A stretch of DNA of 64,000 nt, taken from assembly GCA_964410105.1 (NCBI GenBank), contig CAYPFY010000004.1, forward strand, positions 143,637 to 207,636, read 5' to 3'. Shown here one piece after another: positions 7,335-16,317 of this stretch. The position numbers and the translations under genes were made by a program. Below the pieces are notes generated by a model, which saw only the letters and a list, made by a program, of their open reading frames with translations, had not been told where the DNA came from and ran no database searches. Position 1 is the stretch's first letter, and every line of letters starts with the position of its first letter. Source of the DNA: CAYPFY01 sp964410105. GTDB lineage: Bacteria; Bacteroidota; Ignavibacteria; UBA10030; SZUA-254.

Positions 7335-8438
7335 TCAGTTGCCGACCATCGTCGCGCCACCCGCCCAGGAAAGAACGGCATCGATGGGGTTGGCGACGGC
7401 GATCGTATTGCTTCCTGCGTAGAGGAGGCCGACGGCCCGTGCATTTGTCGTGACATCCTCAACCATGAGAGATCCGGAGTCGCCGCTATTGAGGAAGCGG
7501 CTACGTTTATTTGCGACGAGGATCTGCCCCGTGAACGTCTTCGTGAACGCCACCCCTCCGGCGCACTCGTTATCATACTGCACGCTCACGGTTGCGTTCA
7601 AACCGGAGATCGAGCTGCGGGAAAGCCCCGTCGTCCTTCCGCTCTTCTTCACCGCCTGGCCGATCGATGCGGCAACGGTGGTTGCAGATATCGTGCCGAT
7701 GTCGAGAATCGCACCGCTCGTGCTCACCATGCCGGAGATGACTTGGGCATACCCGGCGTCGACGTTGGCGCCCGGGAGGCTTCCGGAGCCTGACAGGGTG
7801 GCCACATTCTGTGCATTATTCGCATTGCAGCCTATATCCACCATCCCTGGTTGGATGACCGGATCGCCGGCGGTGGCAACGCGTCCGTTCCCGCCCGAGA
7901 CGATATCGCCCCAGAACACGTGGTAGTTACTCAAAACGTACTGCGTTGTCCCTTTCTTGATCAGACTTCCGAGAGTCCCGCTGCAGCAGTAGCCGTTCGC
8001 GAGATCATAACGCCAACCGCCGGAGGTGCCCAGTTGAATGGGGGGCGTCTGCAGGGCGGTGTGGGAGGCCATCGCGACGATCTTTCCGGTGACCAGCATG
8101 TTGACCGGAACTCCCTCGACGGAAGCGGGAACCGAGGTAGAAATCGTTCGTCCCTTTCCGGAATTCGGACCGTTTTCCACGAGAATCGTAATCGACAATT
8201 TCCCGTCCGCATTGATCGTCGTGGCGGAACCGAGGACGTTGGGATCCTTCATCCAGTCGGGAGTATGCCGGTCCTGGACTGCCATCACGGTCTGGACGTC
8301 CGGGTCATCGGTGGTGAACTTGGAAAGCGGCTGGCTTTCCTGGGGATTCGCGGCGACTGGCTGGTTACGGTAGCTGGTGCAGCCCCCGATCAAAGCCGCA
8401 ATTAATCCAAGAATGCAGAGAACAGAAAGAAGTTTCAT
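7335..8438 (-). CDS. Trypsin-like (S1 family) serine protease lipoprotein
   Basis: The 367-residue protein has a lipoprotein signal ending in IGGC (Cys20). Residues about 45-122 form an N-terminal domain typically found before bacterial trypsin-like cores. The protease core follows with the catalytic triad visible as H173 (LSNYHVF), D227 (GANVDAGYAQ) and S321 (NSGDSGSLM). Cysteines at 151/152, 204 and 292 could form disulfides. The substrate is unknown. RBS GGAGAG lies 5 bases before ATG. A good promoter sits about 110 bases upstream and a strong terminator follows the stop, so this is mainly a single-gene unit, with readthrough into the small lipoprotein that copies its N-domain. Confidence 0.88.
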   Translation of the reverse strand: MKLLSVLCILGLIAALIGGCTSYRNQPVAANPQESQPLSKFTTDDPDVQTVMAVQDRHTPDWMKDPNVLGSATTINADGKLSITILVENGPNSGKGRTISTSVPASVEGVPVNMLVTGKIVAMASHTALQTPPIQLGTSGGWRYDLANGYCCSGTLGSLIKKGTTQYVLSNYHVFWGDIVSGGNGRVATAGDPVIQPGMVDIGCNANNAQNVATLSGSGSLPGANVDAGYAQVISGMVSTSGAILDIGTISATTVAASIGQAVKKSGRTTGLSRSSISGLNATVSVQYDNECAGGVAFTKTFTGQILVANKRSRFLNSGDSGSLMVEDVTTNARAVGLLYAGSNTIAVANPIDAVLSWAGGATMVGN

Positions 8439-8550
8439 AGGTCTCTCCTATGGATGGTTCACGTACTGTGAATTACGCGATTAACTTGTACTTCCGAAGG
8501 CGGAAACTCTGCGACCCTCGTCTTCGGCATGCTTCGGGACGGGATAGACA

Positions 8551-8579
8551 AGGATACAAAATTCCGTCAAATATGTCAA
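8551..8579 (-). promoter_or_regulatory. Promoter of the trypsin-like protease
   Basis: On the minus strand TTGACA (8579-8574), a 17-base spacer and TATCCTTG (from 8556) combine a perfect -35 with a -10 that fits TAnnTTTG at 7 of 8 positions. The leader to the ATG at 8438 is about 105 bases and contains a small TCCG-cctt-CGGA hairpin. Confidence 0.7.
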
Positions 8580-8612
8580 GGATAATCTTTCGATTGTGAT
8601 CCCGGGGCGGGG

Positions 8613-10643
8613 CTATCTCACAATGCCCCCCTCCTCAATATCCCCGTCGACGGTCAAAATCGACAATTTACCCTCTGAATTTGAGGCGGCAAGCAGCATT
8701 CCCTGAGAAACCTGGCCCATGAGCTTGGCGGGGGCGAGATTGGCCACGACGATTATCTTCTTCCCCAGGAGGTTTTCCGGTGCATAGTGCTGCGCGATGC
8801 CGGCCACAACCTGCCTCTCTTCCGAGCCGATGGACACCGTCAGTTTCAGCAATTTATCCGATTTCGGGATTTTCTCCGCCCTGAGGACCCGTGCGACCCG
8901 GAGGTCGATCTTCCCGAAAATATCAACGCCGATGGTAGGTTTAAGTCCGGGGGCCCCGCCGCCGAGTTTCCGAATGTGGCGATCGATGGCCTCATCCTCG
9001 ATTTTTCCGAACAGAATAGTCTGTTTGCCAAGGAGAGAATTGTCCGGGAGGGCGAGCTCGGAGGCGGACGACCAGGGTGCCGGCCCGCCCGAGAGTCCGA
9101 GCATGGCCCAGATTTTTTCGGCCGATGACGGTATGACCGGGAAGAACAGGATGGCGAGAGCGCGGACGGTTTGGAGCGAAAGATTGATCGTGGTTGCGCA
9201 GCGTCCGGGGTCGCTCTGGATTGTTTTCCAGGGCTCGCTGTCATTGAAATACTTGTTTGCGGACCGGGCGAGATTCATCATCTCGGCGGTGGCCTCGCGG
9301 AAGCGGTATTTTTCAATTAGCTGGCCGGCGGCCGACGGCACATCCTTCAAATCTTTGATAAAAGCCTGGTCGCGGGGGGAAAGGGCCCCGCGGGGGGGCA
9401 CCTTGCCGAAATGTTTGGCGGCGAACGTGAGGGTCCGGTTGACAAAATTTCCCAGAATATCCGCGAGCTCGTTATTGGTCCGGGCCTGAAAATCCTTCCA
9501 CGTAAAATCCGCGTCCCGCGATTCGGGGAGATTCATCGTGAGGGTGTACCGCAGGGCATCCGCGGGAAATTCTTCAAGAAACTCGTCCACATCGATCCCC
9601 CATCCCCGGCTCTTGGAGAATTTTTGGCCCTCAAAATTCAGGAACTCGTTGGCGGGCACATTCTCCGGAAGTATGTAACGGTCTTTCGATGCGTCGTTCC
9701 ACGCCATGAGCATGGCCGGGAATACAATGCAATGAAAGACGACGTTATCCTTTCCGATGAAAGCCACATACTTTGTCGAAGAATCGAGCCAATAATCCTT
9801 CCACCCCGCCTTCCCCGTGCGGGCGGCCCATTCTTTAGTGGATGAGATGTAGCCCAGGACGGCGTCGAACCAGACATAGAGAACTTTGTGCTCGAATCCG
9901 GGCAGGGGCACTTTCACGCCCCACTCGAGGTCCCGGGTCACGGCCCTGTCTTCGAGCCCGTCCCGGAACCAGCTGCGGCAGTACTGCAGGACGTTCTCCT
10001 TCCATCCGTCGCGCTCATCGGCGTCCTTGACATACTTTTCCAGCTTTTTTTGAAATTCTCCAAGGGGAAAATAGAGATGCTGGGTCTCCCGGACGGCCGG
10101 GGTTTTGCCGGTCAGCTTGCTGCGGGGGTTGAGGAGGCGCGAGGGATTGAGGAAGGACCCGCACTTCTCGCATTGATCCCCGGTGGCTTCCGTGTAGCCG
10201 CAGATCGGGCAGGTTCCTGCGACATAGCGGTCGGGGAGGAACATTTTCGCCTGCTCGTCGAAAAACTGGTTTTCCTTTTTGAGCCGAAGGATTCCGGAAG
10301 CATGGAGTTTCAGAAAAAACTCCCTCGCCGTCTCGTGATGGAGGGGGAGCGTTGTGCGGGAGTAGTTATCGAAACTCATCCCGAACTTTTCGAACGCGTC
10401 CTTATTGAGCGCGTGGTACCGGTCGACCACCGCCTGGGGAGAGATTTTCTCCTGATCGGCGCTGATCGTGATGGCGACGCCATGTTCATCGGACCCGCAG
10501 ATGAAGACCACCTCCTGTTCCCGTGATCGCTGGTACCGGACGTAGATATCGGCAGGAAGGTAGGCTCCGGCGAGGTGTCCGAGGTGGATCTTCCCATTGG
10601 CATAGGGGAGGGCAGCGGTGACGAGCAGGCGCTTAAATTTCAC
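8613..10643 (-). CDS. metG: Methionyl-tRNA synthetase
   Basis: At 676 residues it has the full class I MetRS architecture. The HIGH counterpart is HLGH (20-23). A zinc knuckle, CPICG...CEKCG, lies near 143-160, and the KMSKS counterpart KFSKSRG is near 340. The anticodon-binding helical domain follows, and a C-terminal Trbp111/EMAP-type tRNA-binding domain (last about 110 residues: DIFGKIDLRVARVL, VSQGMLLAAS) aids dimerisation and tRNA binding. The enzyme charges tRNA-Met in the cytoplasm. It lies 36 bases after holB, in the Omp85-holB-metG unit. Confidence 0.97.
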   Translation of the reverse strand: MKFKRLLVTAALPYANGKIHLGHLAGAYLPADIYVRYQRSREQEVVFICGSDEHGVAITISADQEKISPQAVVDRYHALNKDAFEKFGMSFDNYSRTTLPLHHETAREFFLKLHASGILRLKKENQFFDEQAKMFLPDRYVAGTCPICGYTEATGDQCEKCGSFLNPSRLLNPRSKLTGKTPAVRETQHLYFPLGEFQKKLEKYVKDADERDGWKENVLQYCRSWFRDGLEDRAVTRDLEWGVKVPLPGFEHKVLYVWFDAVLGYISSTKEWAARTGKAGWKDYWLDSSTKYVAFIGKDNVVFHCIVFPAMLMAWNDASKDRYILPENVPANEFLNFEGQKFSKSRGWGIDVDEFLEEFPADALRYTLTMNLPESRDADFTWKDFQARTNNELADILGNFVNRTLTFAAKHFGKVPPRGALSPRDQAFIKDLKDVPSAAGQLIEKYRFREATAEMMNLARSANKYFNDSEPWKTIQSDPGRCATTINLSLQTVRALAILFFPVIPSSAEKIWAMLGLSGGPAPWSSASELALPDNSLLGKQTILFGKIEDEAIDRHIRKLGGGAPGLKPTIGVDIFGKIDLRVARVLRAEKIPKSDKLLKLTVSIGSEERQVVAGIAQHYAPENLLGKKIIVVANLAPAKLMGQVSQGMLLAASNSEGKLSILTVDGDIEEGGIVR

Positions 10644-10679
10644 ACTCCGTCACGATCGAGGGTTGGGGCTGCTTCCTGG

Positions 10680-11792
10680 TCAGAGGGGGTCGATTGAGTG
10701 TTTGAGCGAGCACGCAAGATTCAGAATTATCAGCCGAATATACACATTTTTGCCCAGAAGTGAAATTGCGCGGTCGATCGCCTCGACGGCGAGGGGGTAA
10801 TCCGCTGCCGGGTAGAGCGAGGCAAGCTTCCGGATCGGATCGGCCCCGGGATCGTCGGAGGGGGTCCCGGCATTGCCGGCGATCACCATCGCATCGCGAA
10901 GCGAATTCTCGAGCAGGTGAAGGAGTTCGACGATCTCATGCTTTTCGTAATCGCGCGACAGGCGGTCCGTTTCGGCGAGAATCTCGGCGCGCGATTTCAG
11001 AAGAACGGTGCGGAGAATTCCGAGGGCTTCTTCACGCGATTCGCCGAGGGGGGCGCTGGAATAGGCGAGGGCCCGTGAATAGGAGCCCCCGGAGAGCCGG
11101 GCGATCGTCCGTGCGGTCGGGGCCTCGATCCCTTCGCGCTCTTCAAGCGCGCGGGCGATGGCATTTTCGGGAAGGGGATCGAAGCGGATGTGCTGGCACC
11201 TCGAGCTGAGCGTCGGGAGAAGCGCTGCGGGACGGGACGTCGTGAGGATGAGCAGCGTATCCTCGTGCGGCTCCTCGAGCGTTTTCAGGAGGGCGTTTGC
11301 TGATTCCTCATTCATGGCATCGGCGTCGAGGATGACGAATATTTTCTTCCTCGCCTCGACCGTGCTGAGCGAGGATTCCCTCCTCAGTTCCCGGATGCTG
11401 CTCAGCTTGATCGTCCCGGCCCCGGGGAGGGAGATCCTGTGATAAGGATTCTTTGCCTTGAGGGCGATCTGTTCATGGTAGAGGGAGACCTCCTCCTCGG
11501 TGAGCCGGTCGAGGGGGTGGTCCCCTTCCTTCTCGTTATCCCCGACCGGGAGGGGAAAAACAAGATTCAGATCCGGATGGCTCAGCGACGCGGTCCGGAC
11601 GCAGCTCGGGCACACGCCGCACGGCCGCCCGGCAGCCGATTCACAGTTGACCGCCTGGGCCAGTTCGATAGCGGCGGCGTACTTCCCTGACCCCTCGGGG
11701 CCGGAAAAGAGATATGCGTGTGCGAGCCGGCCGCTGTCCAGGGACGATCTGATCATGCTTCTCGCCCGTTCCTGATTGATGAAGTTCTCCAT
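10680..11792 (-). CDS. holB: DNA polymerase III delta' subunit (clamp loader)
   Basis: The start ATG at 11792 is chosen because the homologous N-terminus (MENFINQERA) begins there; the frame is open further upstream only as an overlap with the Omp85 gene. The 370-residue product is an AAA+ clamp-loader subunit: Walker A GPEGSGK at 31-37, a four-Cys zinc module (Cys50, 58, 61, 64), FVILDADAMNEESANALLKTLEEP as Walker B/helix, and the SRC sensor motif in TLSSRCQHI. Delta' works in the DnaX complex that loads the beta clamp. It starts 4 bases after the Omp85 stop. Confidence 0.92.
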   Translation of the reverse strand: MENFINQERARSMIRSSLDSGRLAHAYLFSGPEGSGKYAAAIELAQAVNCESAAGRPCGVCPSCVRTASLSHPDLNLVFPLPVGDNEKEGDHPLDRLTEEEVSLYHEQIALKAKNPYHRISLPGAGTIKLSSIRELRRESSLSTVEARKKIFVILDADAMNEESANALLKTLEEPHEDTLLILTTSRPAALLPTLSSRCQHIRFDPLPENAIARALEEREGIEAPTARTIARLSGGSYSRALAYSSAPLGESREEALGILRTVLLKSRAEILAETDRLSRDYEKHEIVELLHLLENSLRDAMVIAGNAGTPSDDPGADPIRKLASLYPAADYPLAVEAIDRAISLLGKNVYIRLIILNLACSLKHSIDPL

Positions 11793-11796
11793 GGGA

Positions 11797-13878
11797 TCAG
11801 AAAGCGTGGCCGATGCCGAAGTGGAAGACGCCCTGGCCGAACGTTCCGCTCCAGAAAGGCTTTTGGAAAATGGATTGCCGCGCGACGTCTGCCGTCGGAT
11901 CATAAAGGCGGAAGCCATAGTCGACGCGGAAGGGGCCGAAAAACGATTCGTACCGGAACCCGAATCCCGCGGCGACGGCGACCTGCCGGAATTTCACATC
12001 GTTGATGGAGCTCCAGATATTGCCGAAGTCCACGAAATAGACCCCCCAGATATTTTCCGGCTTGATGAAGCCCCATTTCCCGAACCCCCGGAAATGATTC
12101 ACCCTCATTTCGACGCTCCCCTCGAGAATGAAGTTGCCTCCGAACTGGATGAACTCGCTCGACATGGCGCCGAGTTCGCGGGCTTTCCATCCCCGGACGC
12201 TGTTGCTTCCCCCCGAAAAATACCTGCGCGTGAGCGGAATGCGGACGTCGCTGTATTTGCTCTCGCCGTATTTATCCTGGTAGCCGGTCTTCAGCTTAAG
12301 GGCGAGGATATTATACCTCGTGCTTGTGAGATCGTGGTACAATTTGCCGAGGAGAGTGACTTTATAATATTGGGTGAACGGGAGTCCGGAGCGGATCCCC
12401 GGGAGAATCTTCGGAAGCACTCCCGATTCTTCGAGAGAGATGCTCTCGAAAAACCCGTCGGTCGGGGAGAAGATATCGTTCGTCTTATCCCGCTGCAGCG
12501 TCAAAGTGAGAATCGAGTTAAACTGAGGCTGGTCTTCCTGCCTGAGGATGGTATCGGGTTGGGCCGAGGGGAGGAGGATTTCGGGGCTGACCCGCTCCAG
12601 GGTCCACTCGGCGAATCCATAGGTATAGCTGGCGAACTGTTTGCTGAGACCGATTTTATTCCGGAGAATGGAGAGAATATACGCCTTTTGTTTTTCCGCG
12701 CTGATGCTGGAAGTCCAGGAACCACCGAGAGTCCGGGTGAAGAGGTAGGGCTGGAGAATCTGAAACTGAAGTTCCACGGCTCCCTTGACGGTCGAGTCCC
12801 GCAGGCCGGATCCGCCGAACACGTTGCCGAAATCCCACCCGAAGATATCCTGGGTCCGTAAGCGGGTCTGGGCGGTGAAAGTCCGAGCGTCACCGAAAAA
12901 ATTCCGGTTCGTGAAATCGAGCCCGGTGCCGAGATTAAGAAAGCCCCCTTCGTCGGAGACCAGCAATTCGGGGGAAAGCTCGTTACGGATTCGGGGGCGG
13001 ACGGTGATTTCTATCGGGATGCGGGCCGACGAGGAGTCGGGGGCCGATTCGACGCGGGCGGATTCAAAGATGCCGAGGCGGTTGAGGTTCCTCTCGCTCG
13101 AGAGTCTTTTCTCACGGCTATAGATATCCCCGGTCTCAAAATCGAGTTGCCGGAGGGCGAGATCGGGGGTGATATCTTCCCGCGGCGGGTCGACGCGGAC
13201 GCTCGTTTCCCCGAACTGATAGCGTTTTCCAGGGATGAAGGAATAACGGACGGAGAAATTGTTTGTGGAAATATACCGGACGGCTGACGAATGGGCCTCA
13301 TCGAATCGGGCGGCCGGATATCCTGAATTATTGAGGAACTCCAGGATGCGGGCGATTTCGGCGGAGGCGCGGGCTGACTGGTAGGGTTTCGACTGCTGGA
13401 GAAGCGGCTCCTTGAAGAGAGCCATGCGGACCTCTTCGGGGAGGGAGTCCAGCCCCTTGTAGGTGATCGTGTCGACGAGCGACTGGCGATTCTCGGCGAT
13501 CGCGAAATGGATAGTAGCCTTATTCGCGCCGGTATCGAGATGAGTATCGCTCGAGACAAGCATTTCATAGAATCCGTTATTGCGGTAGAAGTCGGAGAGG
13601 AGGCGCTTGTCCTCCTCGAGCTGATCCTGGTCGAGGAATTCGGGCGGGGATCCGATTTTTCCGCCGAAGATTTTATAGAAGAAGCGGCTGAAACCTCCGG
13701 AGGTCTCCTTCGAGCCGATGACCGATTTCAGGGCGCCGTCGTCGAAGGCCGAATTGCCGGAAAATTTTATCTGATCGATCTCGGGGGTTTTCGGCGCGGG
13801 CTGGGCGAAGGTTATCGCGGCGAGGAAGAGGGCGAGGGGAGGGAGCGAGGCGATACGCCCCGGTGCGAAAAAACCCAT
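11797..13878 (-). CDS. Omp85-superfamily outer-membrane assembly protein (BamA/TamA-like)
   Basis: About 693 residues from ATG 13878, which gives a good signal peptide; an ATG at 13920 would add 14 charged residues. Around three POTRA-like repeats span residues about 30-330 (for example IDQIKFSGNSAFDDGALKS, and YKGLDSLPEEVRMALF), followed by a 16-strand barrel. The L6 motif VRGW in SNSVRGWKARELG and the C-terminal aromatic GIGHAF are Omp85 signatures. BamA usually has five POTRAs, so TamA or a BamA paralogue fits better. It inserts beta-barrel proteins in the outer membrane, relevant to the TonB receptors nearby. holB follows after 4 bases. Confidence 0.87.
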   Translation of the reverse strand: MGFFAPGRIASLPPLALFLAAITFAQPAPKTPEIDQIKFSGNSAFDDGALKSVIGSKETSGGFSRFFYKIFGGKIGSPPEFLDQDQLEEDKRLLSDFYRNNGFYEMLVSSDTHLDTGANKATIHFAIAENRQSLVDTITYKGLDSLPEEVRMALFKEPLLQQSKPYQSARASAEIARILEFLNNSGYPAARFDEAHSSAVRYISTNNFSVRYSFIPGKRYQFGETSVRVDPPREDITPDLALRQLDFETGDIYSREKRLSSERNLNRLGIFESARVESAPDSSSARIPIEITVRPRIRNELSPELLVSDEGGFLNLGTGLDFTNRNFFGDARTFTAQTRLRTQDIFGWDFGNVFGGSGLRDSTVKGAVELQFQILQPYLFTRTLGGSWTSSISAEKQKAYILSILRNKIGLSKQFASYTYGFAEWTLERVSPEILLPSAQPDTILRQEDQPQFNSILTLTLQRDKTNDIFSPTDGFFESISLEESGVLPKILPGIRSGLPFTQYYKVTLLGKLYHDLTSTRYNILALKLKTGYQDKYGESKYSDVRIPLTRRYFSGGSNSVRGWKARELGAMSSEFIQFGGNFILEGSVEMRVNHFRGFGKWGFIKPENIWGVYFVDFGNIWSSINDVKFRQVAVAAGFGFRYESFFGPFRVDYGFRLYDPTADVARQSIFQKPFWSGTFGQGVFHFGIGHAF

Positions 13879-13956
13879 CCCTCGTTCCCGCGGATGGGTC
13901 TTCGGGCGAAGGGGCATCACCCGATGGGTGAGGTGAGAGGTCGATGGCCGGATCGG

Positions 13957-14181
13957 CTAGTATTCATTTTCATCTTCGTAGAAGAAATCCCCGTCGGTCG
14001 GATAGTCCGGCCAAATCTCTTCCATGCTCTCATAGGGTTCCTCGGCGTCTTCAAGCTCCTGGAGATTTTCTATCACTTCATTCGGCGCACCTGTACGGAT
14101 GGCGTAGTCGAGAAGCTCTTCCTTGGTGGCGGGCCATGGCGCCTCATCGAGATAGGAGGCGAGCTCCATCGTCCAGATCAT
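13957..14181 (-). CDS. DUF2795 family small acidic protein
   Basis: The 74-residue protein (MIWTMELASYLDEAPWPATK..., then TGAPNEVIENLQELED) matches the conserved DUF2795 proteins common in Bacteroidota and Chlorobi lineages. It is strongly acidic towards the C-terminus (DFFYEDENEY), with no signal peptide or membrane segment. A good RBS (AGGAG, 8 bases before ATG) decides the start. Its function is unknown. It sits between the M23 peptidase and the Omp85 gene on the same strand. Confidence 0.85.
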   Translation of the reverse strand: MIWTMELASYLDEAPWPATKEELLDYAIRTGAPNEVIENLQELEDAEEPYESMEEIWPDYPTDGDFFYEDENEY

Positions 14182-14250
14182 ACATCACGCTCCTGACAGA
14201 CAATGACATTCACCAAAGCAAACAATCCTCTTGCCGGAAAAGTTCTCCGA

Positions 14251-15204
14251 TCAGCGAGCGGCGATTTTCTCCCTGTACTCTTTCGCGCTGACGTCGTCGA
14301 GAAAATAATCAACGGGGTTTTGAAACACGCCGTTCTGGCGCACTTCATAGTGCAGGTGGGGGCCGGTCACGAGTCCGGTGCGACCGCTGCGGGCGATCTG
14401 GTCACCGCGTTTGACATGTTGTCCTTCTCGCACGAGCACTTTGGAGAGGTGTGCATAGAGGGTCTGGAATCCGAAGCCATGTTTGAGGACGACGAGGATT
14501 CCGTATCCGCCGCCGCTATGCCCGGCCATTTCGACCGTGCCGTCGCCGGCCGCGTAGACAGGTGTGCCGACGTCGTTGACGATATCGAGGCCTTCGTGGG
14601 TTTTAAAGATCCCGAGGACGGGGTGCATCCGGAGACCAAAACCGTCGGCGGAATAATATCCGTCCATCGGTTTCAGTGCGGGAAGTGCTGCGAAATAAGC
14701 CTTGTTATATTCGTATTTCTGCAATATCTGCTGATAGCTCTGCTCCTGGACGCTGATTTCGCTTGAAATCTGCTGGAGCGTCGTCTGGACATGGGAAAGA
14801 ACCGGATTGTTCCCCGCGAGGGGGAGTTCTGAGAGAGTCACTGCTCCGCCCGATCCTGCCTTTTGAGTCTCCTTATCGACGCTCTTCAGGTCGACGAGGA
14901 GGCGGAGGTGATTCCCCTGCTGATCCAGACTTTCAAGGGATGACTGGAGCTCTGCCAGCTTCGCACTCAGATTTGAGAGCTCTTCCTGCAGCATGCCGTT
15001 CTCGCGCGCAAGCGAGTTCATGCGGTTATAGCCGAGATCGAGAAAATTATAATAGAGGTGATTCAGCAGCAGGAGGACGGAGACGCAGATCACAATGGAA
15101 GCGGCGATGGTCCATGAAAGTTTCGCATGAAACCGCTTGATCTCGTGGACCTGCAGATCCTCGTCGCAGTAGTAATACGTTCTATTTTTTCGAGCCCTGA
15201 ACAT
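14251..15204 (-). CDS. M23 family peptidoglycan endopeptidase, membrane-anchored
   Basis: The 317-residue protein has a cytoplasmic N-tail, one transmembrane helix (about 30-50) and a coiled-coil-like segment (about 60-105), followed by a C-terminal LytM/M23 domain. The zinc-site motifs are visible: HPVLGIFKTHEGLDI, FQTLYAHLS and GPHLHYEV. It resembles MepM/NlpD-type enzymes or activators that cut peptidoglycan cross-links at the periplasmic face. It is transcribed from its own promoter 46 bases upstream. Confidence 0.92.
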   Translation of the reverse strand: MFRARKNRTYYYCDEDLQVHEIKRFHAKLSWTIAASIVICVSVLLLLNHLYYNFLDLGYNRMNSLARENGMLQEELSNLSAKLAELQSSLESLDQQGNHLRLLVDLKSVDKETQKAGSGGAVTLSELPLAGNNPVLSHVQTTLQQISSEISVQEQSYQQILQKYEYNKAYFAALPALKPMDGYYSADGFGLRMHPVLGIFKTHEGLDIVNDVGTPVYAAGDGTVEMAGHSGGGYGILVVLKHGFGFQTLYAHLSKVLVREGQHVKRGDQIARSGRTGLVTGPHLHYEVRQNGVFQNPVDYFLDDVSAKEYREKIAAR

Positions 15205-15249
15205 CCCAATCTCTTGATTTCAAATGCGATACGGCCCTTTGGATTGGCT

Positions 15250-15280
15250 CAAACATAAAAAAATAATCCCTGTTTGTCAA
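15250..15280 (-). promoter_or_regulatory. Promoter of the M23 peptidase gene
   Basis: TTGACA (15280-15275), a 17-base spacer and TATGTTTG (15257-15250) form a perfect match to both the -35 and the Bacteroidota TAnnTTTG element. The -35 lies in the loop of the hprK terminator. Confidence 0.82.
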
Positions 15281-15291
15281 GGGATTTTTTT
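15265..15291. terminator. Bidirectional intrinsic terminator after hprK
   Basis: AATCCC (15265-15270) and GGGATT (15281-15286) form a 6-bp stem with a 10-base loop. On the minus strand it is followed by ATTTTTT and on the plus strand by TTTTT. It lies just past the hprK stop at 15304 and overlaps the next promoter. Confidence 0.65.
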
Positions 15292-15303
15292 GAGCATGTG
15301 ACG

Positions 15304-16317
15304 CTACTCGAAGTCGTGTTCGAAGTAATCGATGGCTCTTTCGCCGATCTGCTTGCTCTTCTCGGTAATCACCGCTTCGAGGCGTTTTGTGAACTCTTTT
15401 GCGGCATCGTAGCCGTAGTGCTTCAATAGGTAGTTTAGGGCTATGACTTCACAGATAACTGTAACGTTTTTGCCCGGGAAAATGGGCAATTCCACATGGG
15501 GGAGCTGAACATCCATAATCGAAATCCCTTCGTCGTCGAGGCCGGTCCTCGTGTACTCTTCATCCGGCCGCCATTCCATCATATCGATCACCACTTCGAC
15601 GCGTTTCTGGAACCGGATGGCCCGGATCCCGAACATGCTCCGGACGTCGATCAGACCAAGGCCGCGGATTTCCATAAAATGCTTGACCAGGTCGGTCCCG
15701 GAACCCATAAGGATCCCTTCGCCCTTGCGCGTGATCATCACCACATCGTCGGCCACGAGCCGGTGGCCGCGTTCCACCAGATCGAGGGCTATTTCGCTCT
15801 TTCCAATGCCCGAGCGCCCGGTGAGGAGCACCCCGACGCCGTAGACGTCGACGAACGACCCGTGGACGACCGTTTGGGGGGAAAACTGGTCGTCGAGGAA
15901 ATCGCTCAGGATATAGACGAGCTTTGTCGTCTCGAAGGGCGTCTGGAAGATCGGCACCTGGCGCGCTGTGGCCTGGGAGATGAACCGGGGCTCAAGCGTA
16001 TTATTATTCGTGACGATGATGCAGGGGACGTCGAAATGGAAAATCCTCTCCACGGCTTCCAGGCGACCGGCGGGAGGAAGTTGTTCGAGGTAGCCGATCT
16101 CGGTATTTCCGACGACCTGGACCCGGTCGTAGCGGAAGAGCTGGACATAACCGGCCAGGGCGAGGCCCGGCCTGTGGATATTATTGTCCTTGATCTCTTT
16201 CGAAAAGCCGATTTCGCCGGTCAGGGACGTCAGCCGGAGGCGCTCCCTGTTCGATTCGAACAGGAACCCGACGGTGATCGACTGTTTTCGTGTTTCCTTC
16301 GCCTGTCGGAAAGTCAT
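15304..16317 (-). CDS. hprK: HPr kinase/phosphorylase
   Basis: The 337-residue protein matches HprK: an N-terminal domain to about 130, then the kinase domain with Walker A GRSGIGKS (167-174), the ERGHRLVADDVV segment, and the C-terminal signature EIRGLGLIDV. In Firmicutes it phosphorylates and dephosphorylates Ser46 of HPr; in organisms without a sugar PTS its partner is often unclear. No ptsH lies in this window. Its ATG overlaps the hpf stop (ATGA), making it the last gene of the topA-xerC-hpf-hprK chain, and it ends at an intrinsic terminator. Confidence 0.94.
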   Translation of the reverse strand: MTFRQAKETRKQSITVGFLFESNRERLRLTSLTGEIGFSKEIKDNNIHRPGLALAGYVQLFRYDRVQVVGNTEIGYLEQLPPAGRLEAVERIFHFDVPCIIVTNNNTLEPRFISQATARQVPIFQTPFETTKLVYILSDFLDDQFSPQTVVHGSFVDVYGVGVLLTGRSGIGKSEIALDLVERGHRLVADDVVMITRKGEGILMGSGTDLVKHFMEIRGLGLIDVRSMFGIRAIRFQKRVEVVIDMMEWRPDEEYTRTGLDDEGISIMDVQLPHVELPIFPGKNVTVICEVIALNYLLKHYGYDAAKEFTKRLEAVITEKSKQIGERAIDYFEHDFE

